From Lysinibacillus sp. FJAT-14745 (lineage in GTDB: Bacteria; Bacillota; Bacilli; Bacillales_A; Planococcaceae): a DNA stretch of 60,009 nucleotides. The stretch spans positions 530,125-590,133 of the forward strand of contig NZ_LITM01000009.1 of assembly GCF_001275675.1 (NCBI RefSeq), written 5' to 3'. The notes under the pieces are model-generated. The model was not told the origin of the DNA, did not search any database, and was given only the letters and a program-made list of their open reading frames with translations. Of this stretch, positions 8,990 through 18,580 are shown piece by piece. The position numbers and the translations under genes were made by a program. How positions within the stretch are numbered: position 1 is the first letter of the stretch; every line of letters starts with the position of its first letter.

Positions 8990-10519
8990 TTATTTTAAGT
9001 GGCTTTGGCTTCCTTCATCGGCAGCAGCCTCTTTATAACTTGTGAATTGGTCTTTACCAGCATTTTTCGATTGATATAATGCCTTATCTGCACGCTCAAA
9101 TAAGCTTCTTTCTGACTCATCTAGATGAATGCAAATGGCACTGCCCATACTGACTGAAAGTACAGACCATCTATCACCAGAAACTTTATCCGCATACTTC
9201 AAGAGACGAATTTTCTCCAAAATGGAATTCGCTAATTTTTCCATACTTTCATCTTTCGTATCATATAAAACAATGGCAAATTCATCTCCACCAAATCTTA
9301 CTACAAAGCCATTTTTCCCTACTTCTTGCTTTAAAGTTTTTGCTGTTTCAATCAGGATTTTATCACCTTCAACATGTCCAAACCGATCATTGACTTGTTT
9401 AAAATTATCTAAGTCTAACAGCAATAAACCAGGTTGATTCTTCTTCCGTTGTCTTAATAACTTGTCCATTTTTCTACTATAAGTAGCACGATTATAAACA
9501 TTTGTTAAAGGATCATATGTTGCAAGATGAATCGTTTTGGAAAGGAGTTTGTTGATGACTAATAGCATGATGAAAGAAGTTACTAAGGCAATACAAAGCA
9601 AAACTCGAAACTGCTTTGTATTTTTAGTTAGCGCTCTTATTTCTGTGAAATTACCATATTTCACATATATAATTCTTTTAGTGGCTTCTCCCCGAACCAC
9701 TTCAGCTTCGTATGGTAAAAAACGATATTTTTCGATATAACCATTTTCAAACTCTTTTTGGTATTCCGTTGGCTTCATCGTTTTTTTTGCTAGCTCAAAA
9801 TGCTCTTGAAACATTTTCGATTGATCATTTACAGTTATTTTACGAGATTTAGAATCATCAAAGAAAACCCCAACGGCATTTATCGCTTGTACTTCTAACA
9901 AATCTACATATTTATCTGTTAGATAGTGAGCAGTCTTTCCGAAGTTAAAAGTTTGGAATACAGGATCATCAAGTAAGTCTATACCTACCTCGAATACATA
10001 TTTTTTGTCAGGTGTTGCTAAATAGCCAAATTTTCGATATCCTCCAGTAGTTGTTGAAATATCTATACCATCAGTGTAGTATTTCCCGCTTGCTCGACGT
10101 TCATCTAGTAAAGTAGAAAAACGGTAGCAGCATTGAGAAAAATTTAAACCTTTATCTTTTTCAAAAGTTGTATAAATTACGGTATTTGATTGGTCGAGTA
10201 TGTACACGTCCATTTCATTTTCGCTTTTTATTTTCTGCAAATCCCACTTCGCTATATGTGGATTTTCTTTATAATAAGTAATTAGTTTTCGTAGTACTTC
10301 TTCCATTTTGTCAGAGAGAGTTTTATCAAAATAAAAATGTGCATTATCTACCGTTTGCATATCTGTCAGAATATGATTTTCAATTAATGTTCGATTCATG
10401 ACTTCTTGTTTTTTTATATCCTCAGTAAGTATTTGCCTATCAACACAAAAAATTACAGAAACGAGTATTAATGCAAAGGCAATTAAAGATATTAGTAATT
10501 TAATTTTTAGGTTTTTCAT
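8990..10519 (-). CDS. membrane-anchored GGDEF diguanylate cyclase
   Basis: A 509-residue signalling protein. TM helix 1 (about 6-28), an extracellular sensor region of about 270 residues (dCache-like by layout; I see no specific motif), TM helix 2 (about 303-325) and a C-terminal GGDEF domain. The active site is intact (RFGGDEF, GGDEF at 410-414), so it should make cyclic di-GMP from two GTP. The RxxD inhibitory site expected just upstream is replaced by GKNG, so normal product inhibition is probably missing. Single gene with its own terminator. Confidence 0.9.
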   Translation of the reverse strand: MKNLKIKLLISLIAFALILVSVIFCVDRQILTEDIKKQEVMNRTLIENHILTDMQTVDNAHFYFDKTLSDKMEEVLRKLITYYKENPHIAKWDLQKIKSENEMDVYILDQSNTVIYTTFEKDKGLNFSQCCYRFSTLLDERRASGKYYTDGIDISTTTGGYRKFGYLATPDKKYVFEVGIDLLDDPVFQTFNFGKTAHYLTDKYVDLLEVQAINAVGVFFDDSKSRKITVNDQSKMFQEHFELAKKTMKPTEYQKEFENGYIEKYRFLPYEAEVVRGEATKRIIYVKYGNFTEIRALTKNTKQFRVLLCIALVTSFIMLLVINKLLSKTIHLATYDPLTNVYNRATYSRKMDKLLRQRKKNQPGLLLLDLDNFKQVNDRFGHVEGDKILIETAKTLKQEVGKNGFVVRFGGDEFAIVLYDTKDESMEKLANSILEKIRLLKYADKVSGDRWSVLSVSMGSAICIHLDESERSLFERADKALYQSKNAGKDQFTSYKEAAADEGSQSHLK

Positions 10520-10649
10520 GAACTTACCCTCTACTTATTTTCACCATCATTTTTTCTGAAACATTTAGAGATTTATTAGTACGATAGACTAAATGGCATT
10601 TCACTAAAAGTTACATCAATTATACAGTTACTAGCATAAGTATGTATAT

Positions 10650-10686
10650 AAAAAATGCCTCGATACTAATCGTCGTTAGCATCGAG
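10650..10686 (-). terminator. intrinsic terminator of murJ-rsuA
   Basis: CCTCGATGCTAA pairs with TTAGTATCGAGG on the minus strand (one mismatch) and is followed by CATTTTTT, just past the rsuA stop. Confidence 0.85.
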
Positions 10687-10693
10687 GAATTCT

Positions 10694-11407
10694 TTAATCC
10701 CTATTTTGTAAGCAGGCTAGCTCTTCAGCCGTTAATTCTCGATATTCACCTAATGCTAGACTGTCATCTAACTTTAGGCTGCCCATCGATAGGCGTTTTA
10801 AATACGTTACACGTTTACCAACAGCTTCAAACATACGCTTCACCTGATGAAACTTACCTTCTTGGATCGTTAACTCAATTTCTGATTGCTGAGCAGATTT
10901 TAATATGATGAGCTCTCCTGGTTTTGTTACATAACCATCGTCTAGCTCCACACCTTGAGCAAATTTCTCACAGTCTTCCTCAGTCACAATTCCTTCTATT
11001 TGTGCATAGTAAACCTTCGGCACATGTTTTTTAGGAGACAATAAATTATGTGCTAATATGCCATCATTTGTTATCAGCAATAATCCCTCTGTATCTTTAT
11101 CAAGACGACCTACAGGAAAAGGCTGGAAATGTTGATGTAAAGGCTCTAACAACTCGATGACGGTTTCATCTCGTAAATCTTCCGTTGCAGAAATAACTCC
11201 AGGAGGCTTATTCATCATAAAGTATACAAATTCTGTATAGTTCACACGTTCACCAAATACGGAGACCTCCTGCTTGTCAGGATCAACATGTAATGCTGCA
11301 TCCTTTGCATATGCGCCATCTACTGTCACTGCTTTTTGCTTTAGAAGCTGCTTAACTTCCTTGCGTGACCCGTAACCCATATTCGACAGTAATTTATCTA
11401 AACGCAT
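10694..11407 (-). CDS. rsuA: 16S rRNA pseudouridine synthase, RsuA family (YtzG-like)
   Basis: A 237-residue RNA-modifying enzyme. The N-terminal S4 RNA-binding domain (residues 1-45, MRLDKLLSNMGYGSRKE) is followed by the catalytic domain with GRLDKDTEGLL; D103 is the catalytic aspartate. Family members make pseudouridine 516 in 16S rRNA. It follows murJ by 9 bases and so is cotranscribed, as in B. subtilis (ytgP-ytzG). Confidence 0.92.
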   Translation of the reverse strand: MRLDKLLSNMGYGSRKEVKQLLKQKAVTVDGAYAKDAALHVDPDKQEVSVFGERVNYTEFVYFMMNKPPGVISATEDLRDETVIELLEPLHQHFQPFPVGRLDKDTEGLLLITNDGILAHNLLSPKKHVPKVYYAQIEGIVTEEDCEKFAQGVELDDGYVTKPGELIILKSAQQSEIELTIQEGKFHQVKRMFEAVGKRVTYLKRLSMGSLKLDDSLALGEYRELTAEELACLQNRD

Positions 11408-11416
11408 TAGTACCTC

Positions 11417-13039
11417 CTATTTAAATCCCAGTTTGTTTGTAATTCTTGTCAATCGTTCACCGAGAAGCTTTTGTGCTAAGCCTAGACGTAAAGACAAATA
11501 TCCATATACTGCTACACCTACTCCAGCACAAATAACAGAATAAACCAATGCAGAGAATTTACCACTTACTGGTCCCATTAATAACACTAAAAGTTTATGA
11601 ACGATTAGTACACTTACCGCCATTGCCGCTGTCAAAAGAGAAATGAGCATGACACGACGAATAACCATATCTGATTTGTAGTTCAGTGTTTTTCGTAGCA
11701 CAAGCATATTAATGATAATTGAAACACTATAGCCAATAGCTGTAGCAAGAAGTGCGCCATCTGCCTCCATCCAACGAATTAACGGAATGTTAATCGCTAG
11801 CTTGACGAAAATTCCAGTTAATAAGCTTAAGACAATCCACTTTTGGAAGTCAATGCCCTGTAAAAGAGCTGCTGTCACTTGGAATAAAGCAAATAAAATA
11901 GCAACAGGTGCATAATGGGCTAAAATCATAGCCCCCATCTCACTTTCAGTATAGAGCATAAAGTAAATTTCATTCGATAACAATGAAATTCCAACTACCG
12001 CGGGCAATGTAATAAATATTAATATCTGATATGTTTTATCCATTGCATGTCGTAGCGATACATATTCACCTTGCGTAAAGTATTTTGTAATCGTCGGTAC
12101 TAGTGCTGACGAAAAACCTGTAGCAAGCATTACTGGGATAATGACAACCTTTTGTGTTGTAAAGTTAATCATTGATAAATACTTATCCGTTACTTCTGCT
12201 AAGCCTATAGATATCATAGCTCCATTAAATGTTAGCATATCTACTAATTGAAATAACGGATTAGCAACGCCTACAAACACCATTGGAATCGAATACGTAA
12301 TTACTTCTTTATATATGTTGGACATTGGTAGCTGTGTAGACGTCACACTTTGACTGCGCAGTAAATCAAATTCAGGTTGATATTTTCTCCAATAATAATA
12401 AAGTACTAGCAACCCACCAATTGCCCCAATAAAAGCAGCAAATACTGCAAAGGAAACAGCTGTTTCTGGTTTTCCATTGAAAACTACCACAACTAAGAAT
12501 GAACCACCCAATAACACAACAATACGAACAATTTGCTCCACTAACTGAGAAATCGCTGTAGGCTCCATTTTGTCATAGCCTTGGAAAAATCCACGCCAGA
12601 GACTCATAAATGGCACGACAATTAACGCAAAGCTAACCCAGCGAATAACCGAAGCAATTTGCTCTACCGTAAATGCCTGTTCATCACTTTTAATAACAAG
12701 CCCCGCTATTGGCGTAGCTAGCATAAAGAGAACAATAAACGCCGCTAACCCTGTAGACATCATAATAAGTATGCCTGATTTCAAAAGCTTGCGGCCTGAT
12801 TGATAATCACCCATTGCATTGTATTTAGAAACAAACTTGGATACAGCAATTGGCGCACCTGAGATGGCTATTGCTAGCATTATCGAATAGGGAATATATG
12901 CATATTGATAGAGGGCAACATTTTCCTCACCCACAATCGCATAAAAAGGAAAAATATAAATTAATCCGAGCACCTTCGATAAAAACATTCCCATTGTTAA
13001 TATCGCAGTACCTTTCATTAAATTGGACATCGTACCCAT
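11417..13039 (-). CDS. murJ: lipid II flippase MurJ (YtgP), MOP/PST family
   Basis: A 540-residue polytopic membrane protein with about 14 helices and the length of B. subtilis YtgP (MurJ). It flips the peptidoglycan precursor lipid II. The N-terminus MKGTAILTMGMFLSKVLGL is typical of the family. The start is uncertain: M1 (13039) and M4 (13030) are both in frame and neither has a strong SD; a weak GGATGGG precedes M4. Operon with rsuA. Its upstream region is the 21-bp repeat array. Confidence 0.9.
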   Translation of the reverse strand: MGTMSNLMKGTAILTMGMFLSKVLGLIYIFPFYAIVGEENVALYQYAYIPYSIMLAIAISGAPIAVSKFVSKYNAMGDYQSGRKLLKSGILIMMSTGLAAFIVLFMLATPIAGLVIKSDEQAFTVEQIASVIRWVSFALIVVPFMSLWRGFFQGYDKMEPTAISQLVEQIVRIVVLLGGSFLVVVVFNGKPETAVSFAVFAAFIGAIGGLLVLYYYWRKYQPEFDLLRSQSVTSTQLPMSNIYKEVITYSIPMVFVGVANPLFQLVDMLTFNGAMISIGLAEVTDKYLSMINFTTQKVVIIPVMLATGFSSALVPTITKYFTQGEYVSLRHAMDKTYQILIFITLPAVVGISLLSNEIYFMLYTESEMGAMILAHYAPVAILFALFQVTAALLQGIDFQKWIVLSLLTGIFVKLAINIPLIRWMEADGALLATAIGYSVSIIINMLVLRKTLNYKSDMVIRRVMLISLLTAAMAVSVLIVHKLLVLLMGPVSGKFSALVYSVICAGVGVAVYGYLSLRLGLAQKLLGERLTRITNKLGFK

Positions 13040-13160
13040 CCATTCATCGTAAAATCAAAATTTTCATTACCGTAACACTTATAAAATATTTGCTGTTAAA
13101 AGTGCTTGTTTTAGTACTAGCAGAGCAAGCGTTTTCAAAGCATTCGAGGTTTACCCTGCT

Positions 13161-13569
13161 TTTTAGGCCGTTCTTTCTGCTACCTAAGCAGTTTTACTGG
13201 GTACCTGAGCGGTTTCTTCTGCTACCCGAGCTTTTTTACTGAGGACCTGAGCGGTTTCTTCTGCTACCCGAGCGCTTTCACTTGGGACCTGAGCGGTTTC
13301 TTCCGCTACCCGAGCACTTTCACTTGGGACCTGAGCGGTTTCTTCTGCTACCCGGGCACTTTTACTGAGCACCTGAGCGGTTTCTTCTGCTACCCGAGCA
13401 CTTTCTCTGGGTACCTGAGCGGTTTCTTCCGCTACCCGAGCACTTTCACTTGGTACCTGAGCGGTTTCTTCTGCTACCCGAGCACTTTTACTGAGGACCT
13501 GAGCGGTTTCTTCTGCTACCCGAGCGCTTTCACTTGGGACCTGAGCGGTTTCTTCCGCTACCCGAGCAC
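13161..13569. repeat. tandem repeat array, 42-bp unit made of two 21-bp halves
   Basis: ACCTGAGCGG recurs at 13203, 13245, 13287, 13329, 13371, 13413, 13455, 13497 and 13539, always exactly 42 bp apart. Each unit is two related halves, ACCTGAGCGGTTTCTTCTGCT and a similar half beginning ACCCGAGC. That gives about 19 half-units. The minus strand stays open across the whole array and would read a 14-residue repeat (RVAEETA then QVPSESA), but no SD or convincing start precedes it. Confidence 0.95.
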
Positions 13570-13823
13570 CTATACAGGATTATTTCAAACGCTGTATATA
13601 AAAACAGCTTTCTTTTACTGTTCAAACCATAATACTACCGCCAACAAAATTCAGTAAAACAACATAAAAGCACATCATTGCAAAATATTAAATAAGTAAA
13701 CCAACTGTAATCTTAACATATTTATAGGTAAACAGACGCATAAATACATTAAAAAGTTCTTGAAGCTCAATAAAAAAAATAGCGGTTGTGTCCTCCCCAC
13801 GGAAAGTAGAAGGCTCAAAATAA

Positions 13824-13860
13824 TCGGTGGAGATTAAGAAAACCCCCACCGATTAAAGCT
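13824..13860 (-). terminator. terminator-like hairpin after asnB
   Basis: AATCGGTGG and CCACCGATT form a 9-bp stem on the minus strand followed by ATTTT. The T-run is short, so termination may be incomplete. Confidence 0.6.
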
Positions 13861-13869
13861 ACTTCTCTA

Positions 13870-15717
13870 TTACATCTCTACGAAAAATTGTTTATACCAT
13901 ACTAAGAACACATAGGCTGTCCAAATATAACGTCCACGATTTGCTTTTTCTTCATAGTGCTCATCTAGATAGCCTACTAATTGCTTTGTATCAAAGAATT
14001 CATTAGCAAAGTCAGTTGTAAACATTTCTTTTACCATTTTATAATACTTTTCTTCACGTAGCCAGTGACGAATTGGCACCGGGAAGCCAAGCTTTGGACG
14101 TTTTGCCCATTCTTCTGGTAATTCCTGATGCGCAGCTTGACGAAGAACATATTTCGTATCAATGTCATTTACGCGATATTTTGATGGAATGTTTTTCGCC
14201 AATTCCATCACTTCTTTATCTAAAAATGGTACACGTAATTCTATAGAATGAGCCATGCTCATTTTATCTGCTTTTAATAAAATATCGCCTGGCATCCAAA
14301 GATTTAAATCAAGATACTGCATTTTAGTAACATCATCATCACCTGGAACTTCATCGTAAATACGTTTTGTAATCGATTTTACAGATGGACCATTTTTATA
14401 GTCTGGTTTCAATACATTTAATGCATCTTCTTCGTCCCATACAACCGCTTCCCCAATGAAGCGTTCTTCTACTGTTTGACCACCTTTAACAAGGAAGTGT
14501 GTATATTGATTTTTAGGTAACGCTTCAGCTAAGCCACGTAACGCTTTACGAATACCAAATGGAACTTTCTCATACTTTTGCATTTTGCCAGAGTTTTGGT
14601 ACCATGAGTAACCACCAAAAATTTCATCCGCACCTTCACCTGATAGTACTACTGTTACATCCTTCGACGCTAACTCAGAAAGGAAATAAAGCGGTACAGA
14701 AGATGGGTTCGACTGTGGCTCGTCCATATGCCATTGAATTTTTGGTAATGCTTCAAAACACTCATCTGCCGAAATATATTTACGCTCATTTTGAATATTT
14801 AATGTATCCGATAAATCTTTTGCTAAATTTGTTTCATTAAACATATCCTCGTAGTCAGAGAAACCAACAGAGAAGGATTTATCAGGGCGTAATAATGAAG
14901 TAATATAACTTGAATCAATACCACCTGATAAGAAAGAACCAACCTTTACATCACTTATTTGATGCGCATCTACTGATTCTCTTACTGTTGTACGAATTTC
15001 TTCTACATATTTTTCAATTGGAGCTTCTTTTGCATGGAATTTTTTATCCCAATACTGCACAATTTGCTTTTGTCCATTTTGAATAAGCATATAGTGTGCT
15101 GGTTGTAATTTGTATACACCTTTAAAGAACGTTTCGTCCATTGAAGAATATTGGAACGTCAAATAAGGACGAAGCGCATTTTTATTTAATTCTTTAATAA
15201 ATGATGGGTGTGGTAAAAATGATTTAATTTCTGAACCGAAAATAAAAGTACCATCTGTTGTATTTTCTGTATAATACAGCGGCTTAATACCAAAGCCATC
15301 ACGAGCGATAAATTGTAAATCATTCTTTTTATCCCAAATGCAGAATGCGAACATTCCGCGAAGCTTTTTGACAAAGTCTACTCCGTATTCAACATAACCA
15401 TAAATAATAACTTCACTATCAGAGTGTGTTTTAAAGTTGTGACCTTTTTCAATCAAATCAGCACGTAGCTCTTGGAAGTTAAAGATCTCTCCATTAAATA
15501 CGAGAACGATGTTTCCATCCGCACTGTATAACGGCTGATTTGCCACGTCTGATAAGTCGATAATACTTAATCGACGGAATCCTAACGTTACTTTATCATC
15601 ACTGTGAATCCCACCGCTGTCTGGGCCACGGTGAATAATTGTATTCATCATATTTTCGATCGTTTGATGATGATCAATCACATTTGTTCCATTAATATAG
15701 CCTATAAATCCGCACAT
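13870..15717 (-). CDS. asnB: glutamine-hydrolysing asparagine synthetase
   Basis: A 615-residue two-domain enzyme making asparagine from aspartate, glutamine and ATP. The N-terminal glutaminase begins MCGFIGYI, so the catalytic cysteine becomes residue 1 after Met removal. The synthetase domain has the ATP-loop SGGIDSS. An in-frame start 33 codons upstream (15816) is rejected because it would bury Cys2; ATG 15715-15717 has GAGGTG about 10 bases before it. Length fits the AsnO/AsnB group (about 614-632). Confidence 0.93.
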   Translation of the reverse strand: MCGFIGYINGTNVIDHHQTIENMMNTIIHRGPDSGGIHSDDKVTLGFRRLSIIDLSDVANQPLYSADGNIVLVFNGEIFNFQELRADLIEKGHNFKTHSDSEVIIYGYVEYGVDFVKKLRGMFAFCIWDKKNDLQFIARDGFGIKPLYYTENTTDGTFIFGSEIKSFLPHPSFIKELNKNALRPYLTFQYSSMDETFFKGVYKLQPAHYMLIQNGQKQIVQYWDKKFHAKEAPIEKYVEEIRTTVRESVDAHQISDVKVGSFLSGGIDSSYITSLLRPDKSFSVGFSDYEDMFNETNLAKDLSDTLNIQNERKYISADECFEALPKIQWHMDEPQSNPSSVPLYFLSELASKDVTVVLSGEGADEIFGGYSWYQNSGKMQKYEKVPFGIRKALRGLAEALPKNQYTHFLVKGGQTVEERFIGEAVVWDEEDALNVLKPDYKNGPSVKSITKRIYDEVPGDDDVTKMQYLDLNLWMPGDILLKADKMSMAHSIELRVPFLDKEVMELAKNIPSKYRVNDIDTKYVLRQAAHQELPEEWAKRPKLGFPVPIRHWLREEKYYKMVKEMFTTDFANEFFDTKQLVGYLDEHYEEKANRGRYIWTAYVFLVWYKQFFVEM

Positions 15718-15911
15718 TCTATTTTTCACCTCATAATTTAGTGCATAACCTTTACCATAATAGCATGAAAAGACATTCATTTCATGCAGACAATACAGAT
15801 AAAGCAAAACTTTCATCAGTGAGGTTATTCTACACTGATTATTCGTTCAATCGACGAGCACTTTATCTCTCGAAAATACCTCAATTTTCCTTCAAAACTT
15901 TACACATGTAA

Positions 15912-16190
15912 GCTCTTCACCGAAACTTTTGGATGACATTGTGTTAAAAAGTATGTCATGTGTATAAGTTGATTGGAGTGGAGACTGGGCGACTCCTTGG
16001 GGATCAGCGATATAAAGGAACGAAGGCTAAAAACATCACGTCCTGTGATAACGCCTTCGTGACCTACATCGTGTAGGCCCAAGCGGCTCATCAGACGCCC
16101 CCAGGAAGCTCTGCTCTGCGCGAAAGCGAAGCGTCAGCGGCAAAGCGCCAAGTCGGAACGGAAATCAACCCCATGTTATGGTGACGAGCT
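15912..16190 (+). repeat. family-1 MITE-like element, full copy B (279 bp)
   Basis: The outer arms are TCTTCACCGAAACTTTTGG at the left and GTTATGGTGACGAGC at the right. The 24-base terminal repeats are 15968-15991 (variant left end, GTTGATTGGAGTGG) and 16146-16169 (ending GGAACGGAAATCAAC). The core has the two-stem motif at 16020-16060 plus a third stem CCTACA/TGTAGG (16063-16077), which is CCAACA/TGTTGG in other copies. The size is the same as copy A. Confidence 0.85.
16020..16077 (+). ncRNA. conserved multi-stem motif (copy in element B)
   Basis: P1 ACGAAGGC/GCCTTCGT, P2 ATCAC/GTGAT with loop GTCCT, bulges TAAAAAC and AAC, then P3 CCTACA-TCG-TGTAGG. P3 differs from its counterpart (CCAACA-TCG-TGTTGG) by a paired double change that keeps the stem. 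Confidence 0.5.
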
Positions 16191-16319
16191 ACTTAAAGTA
16201 GAAGATAAAGCATTATAAAATACTTTTGTTTTATTTTCAATGTGAAAGAAGCCCCTCTATATAGACTTCATGTATAATAGGAAAGATTCCTAATTTGAAA
16301 AGAAAGTGAGTTTAAATAT

Positions 16320-17570
16320 ATGTACGATGTTATCGTTATCGGTGGAGGCCCATCTGGTTTAATGGCTGCTGTCGCTGCTGGAGAGCGTAAAAAGAAAGTA
16401 TTATTACTAGAAAAAGGGACAAAGCTCGGCAAAAAATTGGCCATTTCAGGCGGTGGTCGCTGTAATGTCACAAATCGTTTGCCTGTTGAAGAAATAGTTA
16501 AGCACATACCCGGAAACGGCCGTTTTCTTTACAGCCCATTCACGGTTTACAATAACGAAGATATTATCGCATTTTTTGAAGGACTTGGTGTGGCATTAAA
16601 AGAGGAGGATCATGGGCGTATGTTCCCTGTATCTAACCGCGCGCAAGATGTAGTAGATGCACTTATTCGTCAGCTTCAGAGGCTACATGTTGAAGTACGC
16701 TTAAACACACCCGTTAATAAGCTGCTAATGGATGAGGACAAAATTCTCGGAGTACGTCTTACAGATGGCTCAGAAATTCGTAGTGAGGCAGTAGTCGTTG
16801 CCGTTGGTGGGAAAGCTGTTCCACAAACAGGCTCAACAGGAGATGGTTATCCTTGGGCAGAGCGTGCTGGCCATACTATTACAACTCTTTTCCCTACTGA
16901 GGTTCCTGTTCTATCGAAAGAGGATTTTATTCAAGCTCGTGAGCTACAGGGGCTTGCGTTACGAGATGTTGCTGTCTCTGTATTAAACAAAAAAGGCAAG
17001 GTGCTCGTCACACATCAAATGGACATGCTCTTTACTCATTTCGGATTAAGCGGTCCTGCTGTTTTACGCTGTAGTCAATTTGTCGTAAAAGAATTAATGA
17101 AAACAGGTTACGAGCCTGTGACAATGCGTATTCAAACACTTGTTGATTATAATGAAGAATCTTGTCTACAATATTTAAACAGACTCATTAAAGAAGATCC
17201 AAAAAAAGCGGTAAAAAACGTTTGGAAAGGAATTGCACCTGAACGCTGGCTACTATTTTTATGTGAACGTGCAGACATCGATATACAATTGACAGGTACT
17301 GAATTATCACAGGAAAAAATCCGCAACTTAGCTAGACTACTCGTCAATTTCACAATGACAGTTAGTGGTACGCAATCCCTTGAAAAAGCATTCGTCACTG
17401 GAGGTGGCGTCTCTGTTAAAGAGATTGAACCAAAAACAATGGCTTCAAAGAAAAAGGCTGGCTTATTTTTCTGCGGAGAAATCCTCGACATTCATGGCTA
17501 CACAGGTGGCTATAATATAACGTCTGCACTCGTAACAGGACGTATTGCAGGCATGAACGCAGCACTGTAA
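16320..17570 (+). CDS. ytfP: FAD-dependent oxidoreductase, HI0933/YtfP family
   Basis: A 416-residue flavoprotein. The N-terminal Rossmann dinucleotide fold has [10 protein letters not shown] (residues 8-17) and the family signature [13 protein letters not shown]. The C-terminal FAD segment [14 protein letters not shown] is also present. Homologues include BaiN-type reductases, but the substrate in Bacilli is unknown. SD-like AAGTGAG precedes the ATG. Single gene; the 21-bp repeat array starts 24 bases after its stop. Confidence 0.88.
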   Translation: MYDVIVIGGGPSGLMAAVAAGERKKKVLLLEKGTKLGKKLAISGGGRCNVTNRLPVEEIVKHIPGNGRFLYSPFTVYNNEDIIAFFEGLGVALKEEDHGRMFPVSNRAQDVVDALIRQLQRLHVEVRLNTPVNKLLMDEDKILGVRLTDGSEIRSEAVVVAVGGKAVPQTGSTGDGYPWAERAGHTITTLFPTEVPVLSKEDFIQARELQGLALRDVAVSVLNKKGKVLVTHQMDMLFTHFGLSGPAVLRCSQFVVKELMKTGYEPVTMRIQTLVDYNEESCLQYLNRLIKEDPKKAVKNVWKGIAPERWLLFLCERADIDIQLTGTELSQEKIRNLARLLVNFTMTVSGTQSLEKAFVTGGGVSVKEIEPKTMASKKKAGLFFCGEILDIHGYTGGYNITSALVTGRIAGMNAAL

Positions 17571-17593
17571 TATACTCTGTATCTCGGACTTCT

Positions 17594-17846
17594 ATCAACG
17601 ATTTTTCGGGAGTTATCGGTGATTTCGAGTCTTTTATCAGCGATTTTCAGTGACTTATCAGCGATTCTGGCTCTTTTATCAGCGATTTTTGGTGTTCTAT
17701 CAGCGATTCTGGCCCTTTTATCAGCGATTTTCGGTGTTTTATCAGCGATTCTGGCCCTTTTATCAGCGATTTTCGGTGTTCTATCAGCGATTCTGGCTCT
17801 TTTATCAGCGATTTTCGGTGTTCTATCAGCGATTCAAGTTACTTCT
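17594..17846. repeat. tandem repeat array, twelve copies of 21 bp
   Basis: ATCAGCGATT (or close variants) starts at 17594, 17615, 17636, 17657 and so on every 21 bases up to 17825. Alternating halves (TTTTCGGTGTT against CTGGCTCTT) make a 42-bp higher-order unit. It fills the space between the convergent ytfP and AIM24 genes. Both plus-strand open frames across it are repeat artefacts. Confidence 0.95.
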
Positions 17847-17855
17847 CATCATATA

Positions 17856-17890
17856 AAAAGCGTGTCCCGAAATGCGGACACGCTTTTTTA
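17856..17890. terminator. bidirectional terminator between ytfP and the AIM24 gene
   Basis: AAAAAGCGTGTCC and GGACACGCTTTTT form a long stem with A and T runs on the two sides, so it can serve both convergent genes. Confidence 0.9.
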
Positions 17891-18580
17891 GCTATCTTTA
17901 GACATATATACTTCCTCAAATGGTTGAATAATGACAAATCCTTCACCCGAAAACGCCATTTGAATGGATTCACCACTACCACGACCGATAAATGTTCGGA
18001 AGCTAATATCTGTTTTAAACTCTGGTGCCAAATTACCTGACCATGCTACTGTGGCATGTGGATCAGTATAGACCGTTTCACCAGGCTTTACTAACAAGGT
18101 TAACGGTTCAAAATGAGTTGTAATGGCTACCTTTCCTCTTCCTTGTAAGGTTACATTAAACAGCCCACCTGACATGACTCCTGCCATTTTACGCATTAAA
18201 TGAATATCCCAATCAATACTTGGCTCAAATGCGAGTAAATCATTGCCGTTTACACAAATACTTTCATCCTTTAAATCGAAGACCGTTATTTTTTTTCCTT
18301 GATCGGCTAAATAAAGTCGCCCCTTACCTTTCGCTTTCATAAGTTGTGTACCTTCGCCAGTTAATGCTTTTTTAAACATTTTACCGAGGCCATGCTCCAA
18401 CACACGCTCACGCTCAAACTTAATATCTCCTATGTAAGAAATCATCGCGCCCATTTTCGACCAAACCTCGCCATTTAGGTTGACCTCTAATACACGCTCA
18501 GTTTCTAACTCGAAATATTCATTTTCGTTGTCGTCTTGCTGTGTTTTATTAATAAATTCATTTAAAGAAAATTTCCCCAT
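17888..18580 (-). CDS. AIM24-family protein
   Basis: A 230-residue soluble, beta-rich protein of the AIM24 (TRAP-like) family. Typical segments are SYIGDIKFERERVL, LMKAKGKGRLYLAD and GRGSGESIQMAFSGEGFVII near the C-terminus. The bacterial function is unknown. An SD (AAGGAGGC) precedes the ATG, and a bidirectional terminator follows immediately. No operon partner. Confidence 0.85.
   Translation of the reverse strand: MGKFSLNEFINKTQQDDNENEYFELETERVLEVNLNGEVWSKMGAMISYIGDIKFERERVLEHGLGKMFKKALTGEGTQLMKAKGKGRLYLADQGKKITVFDLKDESICVNGNDLLAFEPSIDWDIHLMRKMAGVMSGGLFNVTLQGRGKVAITTHFEPLTLLVKPGETVYTDPHATVAWSGNLAPEFKTDISFRTFIGRGSGESIQMAFSGEGFVIIQPFEEVYMSKDS

Larger units (their letters stand above)
13040..13869. 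other. 830-bp intergenic region between murJ and asnB
   Basis: About half is the 21/42-bp tandem array (13161-13569). The AT-rich part 13570-13820 has no gene that I can see, and the asnB terminator closes it. The murJ promoter should lie between the array and 13040, but no good -35/-10 pair is evident. Confidence 0.6.
15718..16319. other. 602-bp divergent intergenic region
   Basis: It contains full repeat B (15912-16190). A TATAAT at 16273-16278 is a likely -10 for the plus-strand FAD enzyme, with no good -35. Nothing else is recognisable. Confidence 0.55.

Noticed and set aside
13184..13372. 62-codon minus-strand ORF in the 21/42-bp array as a real gene
   Set aside because: The GTG start is arbitrary within an array that is open on both sides of it, and no SD precedes it.
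15718..15816. 33-codon N-terminal extension of AsnB
   Set aside because: It would place residues before the essential N-terminal Cys of the glutaminase domain; the SD fits the downstream ATG.
17619..17891. Two plus-strand frames made of repeated LLSAIFGVLSAI or FYQRF units
   Set aside because: They are readings of the 21-bp array, with no SD, and one runs into the terminator.
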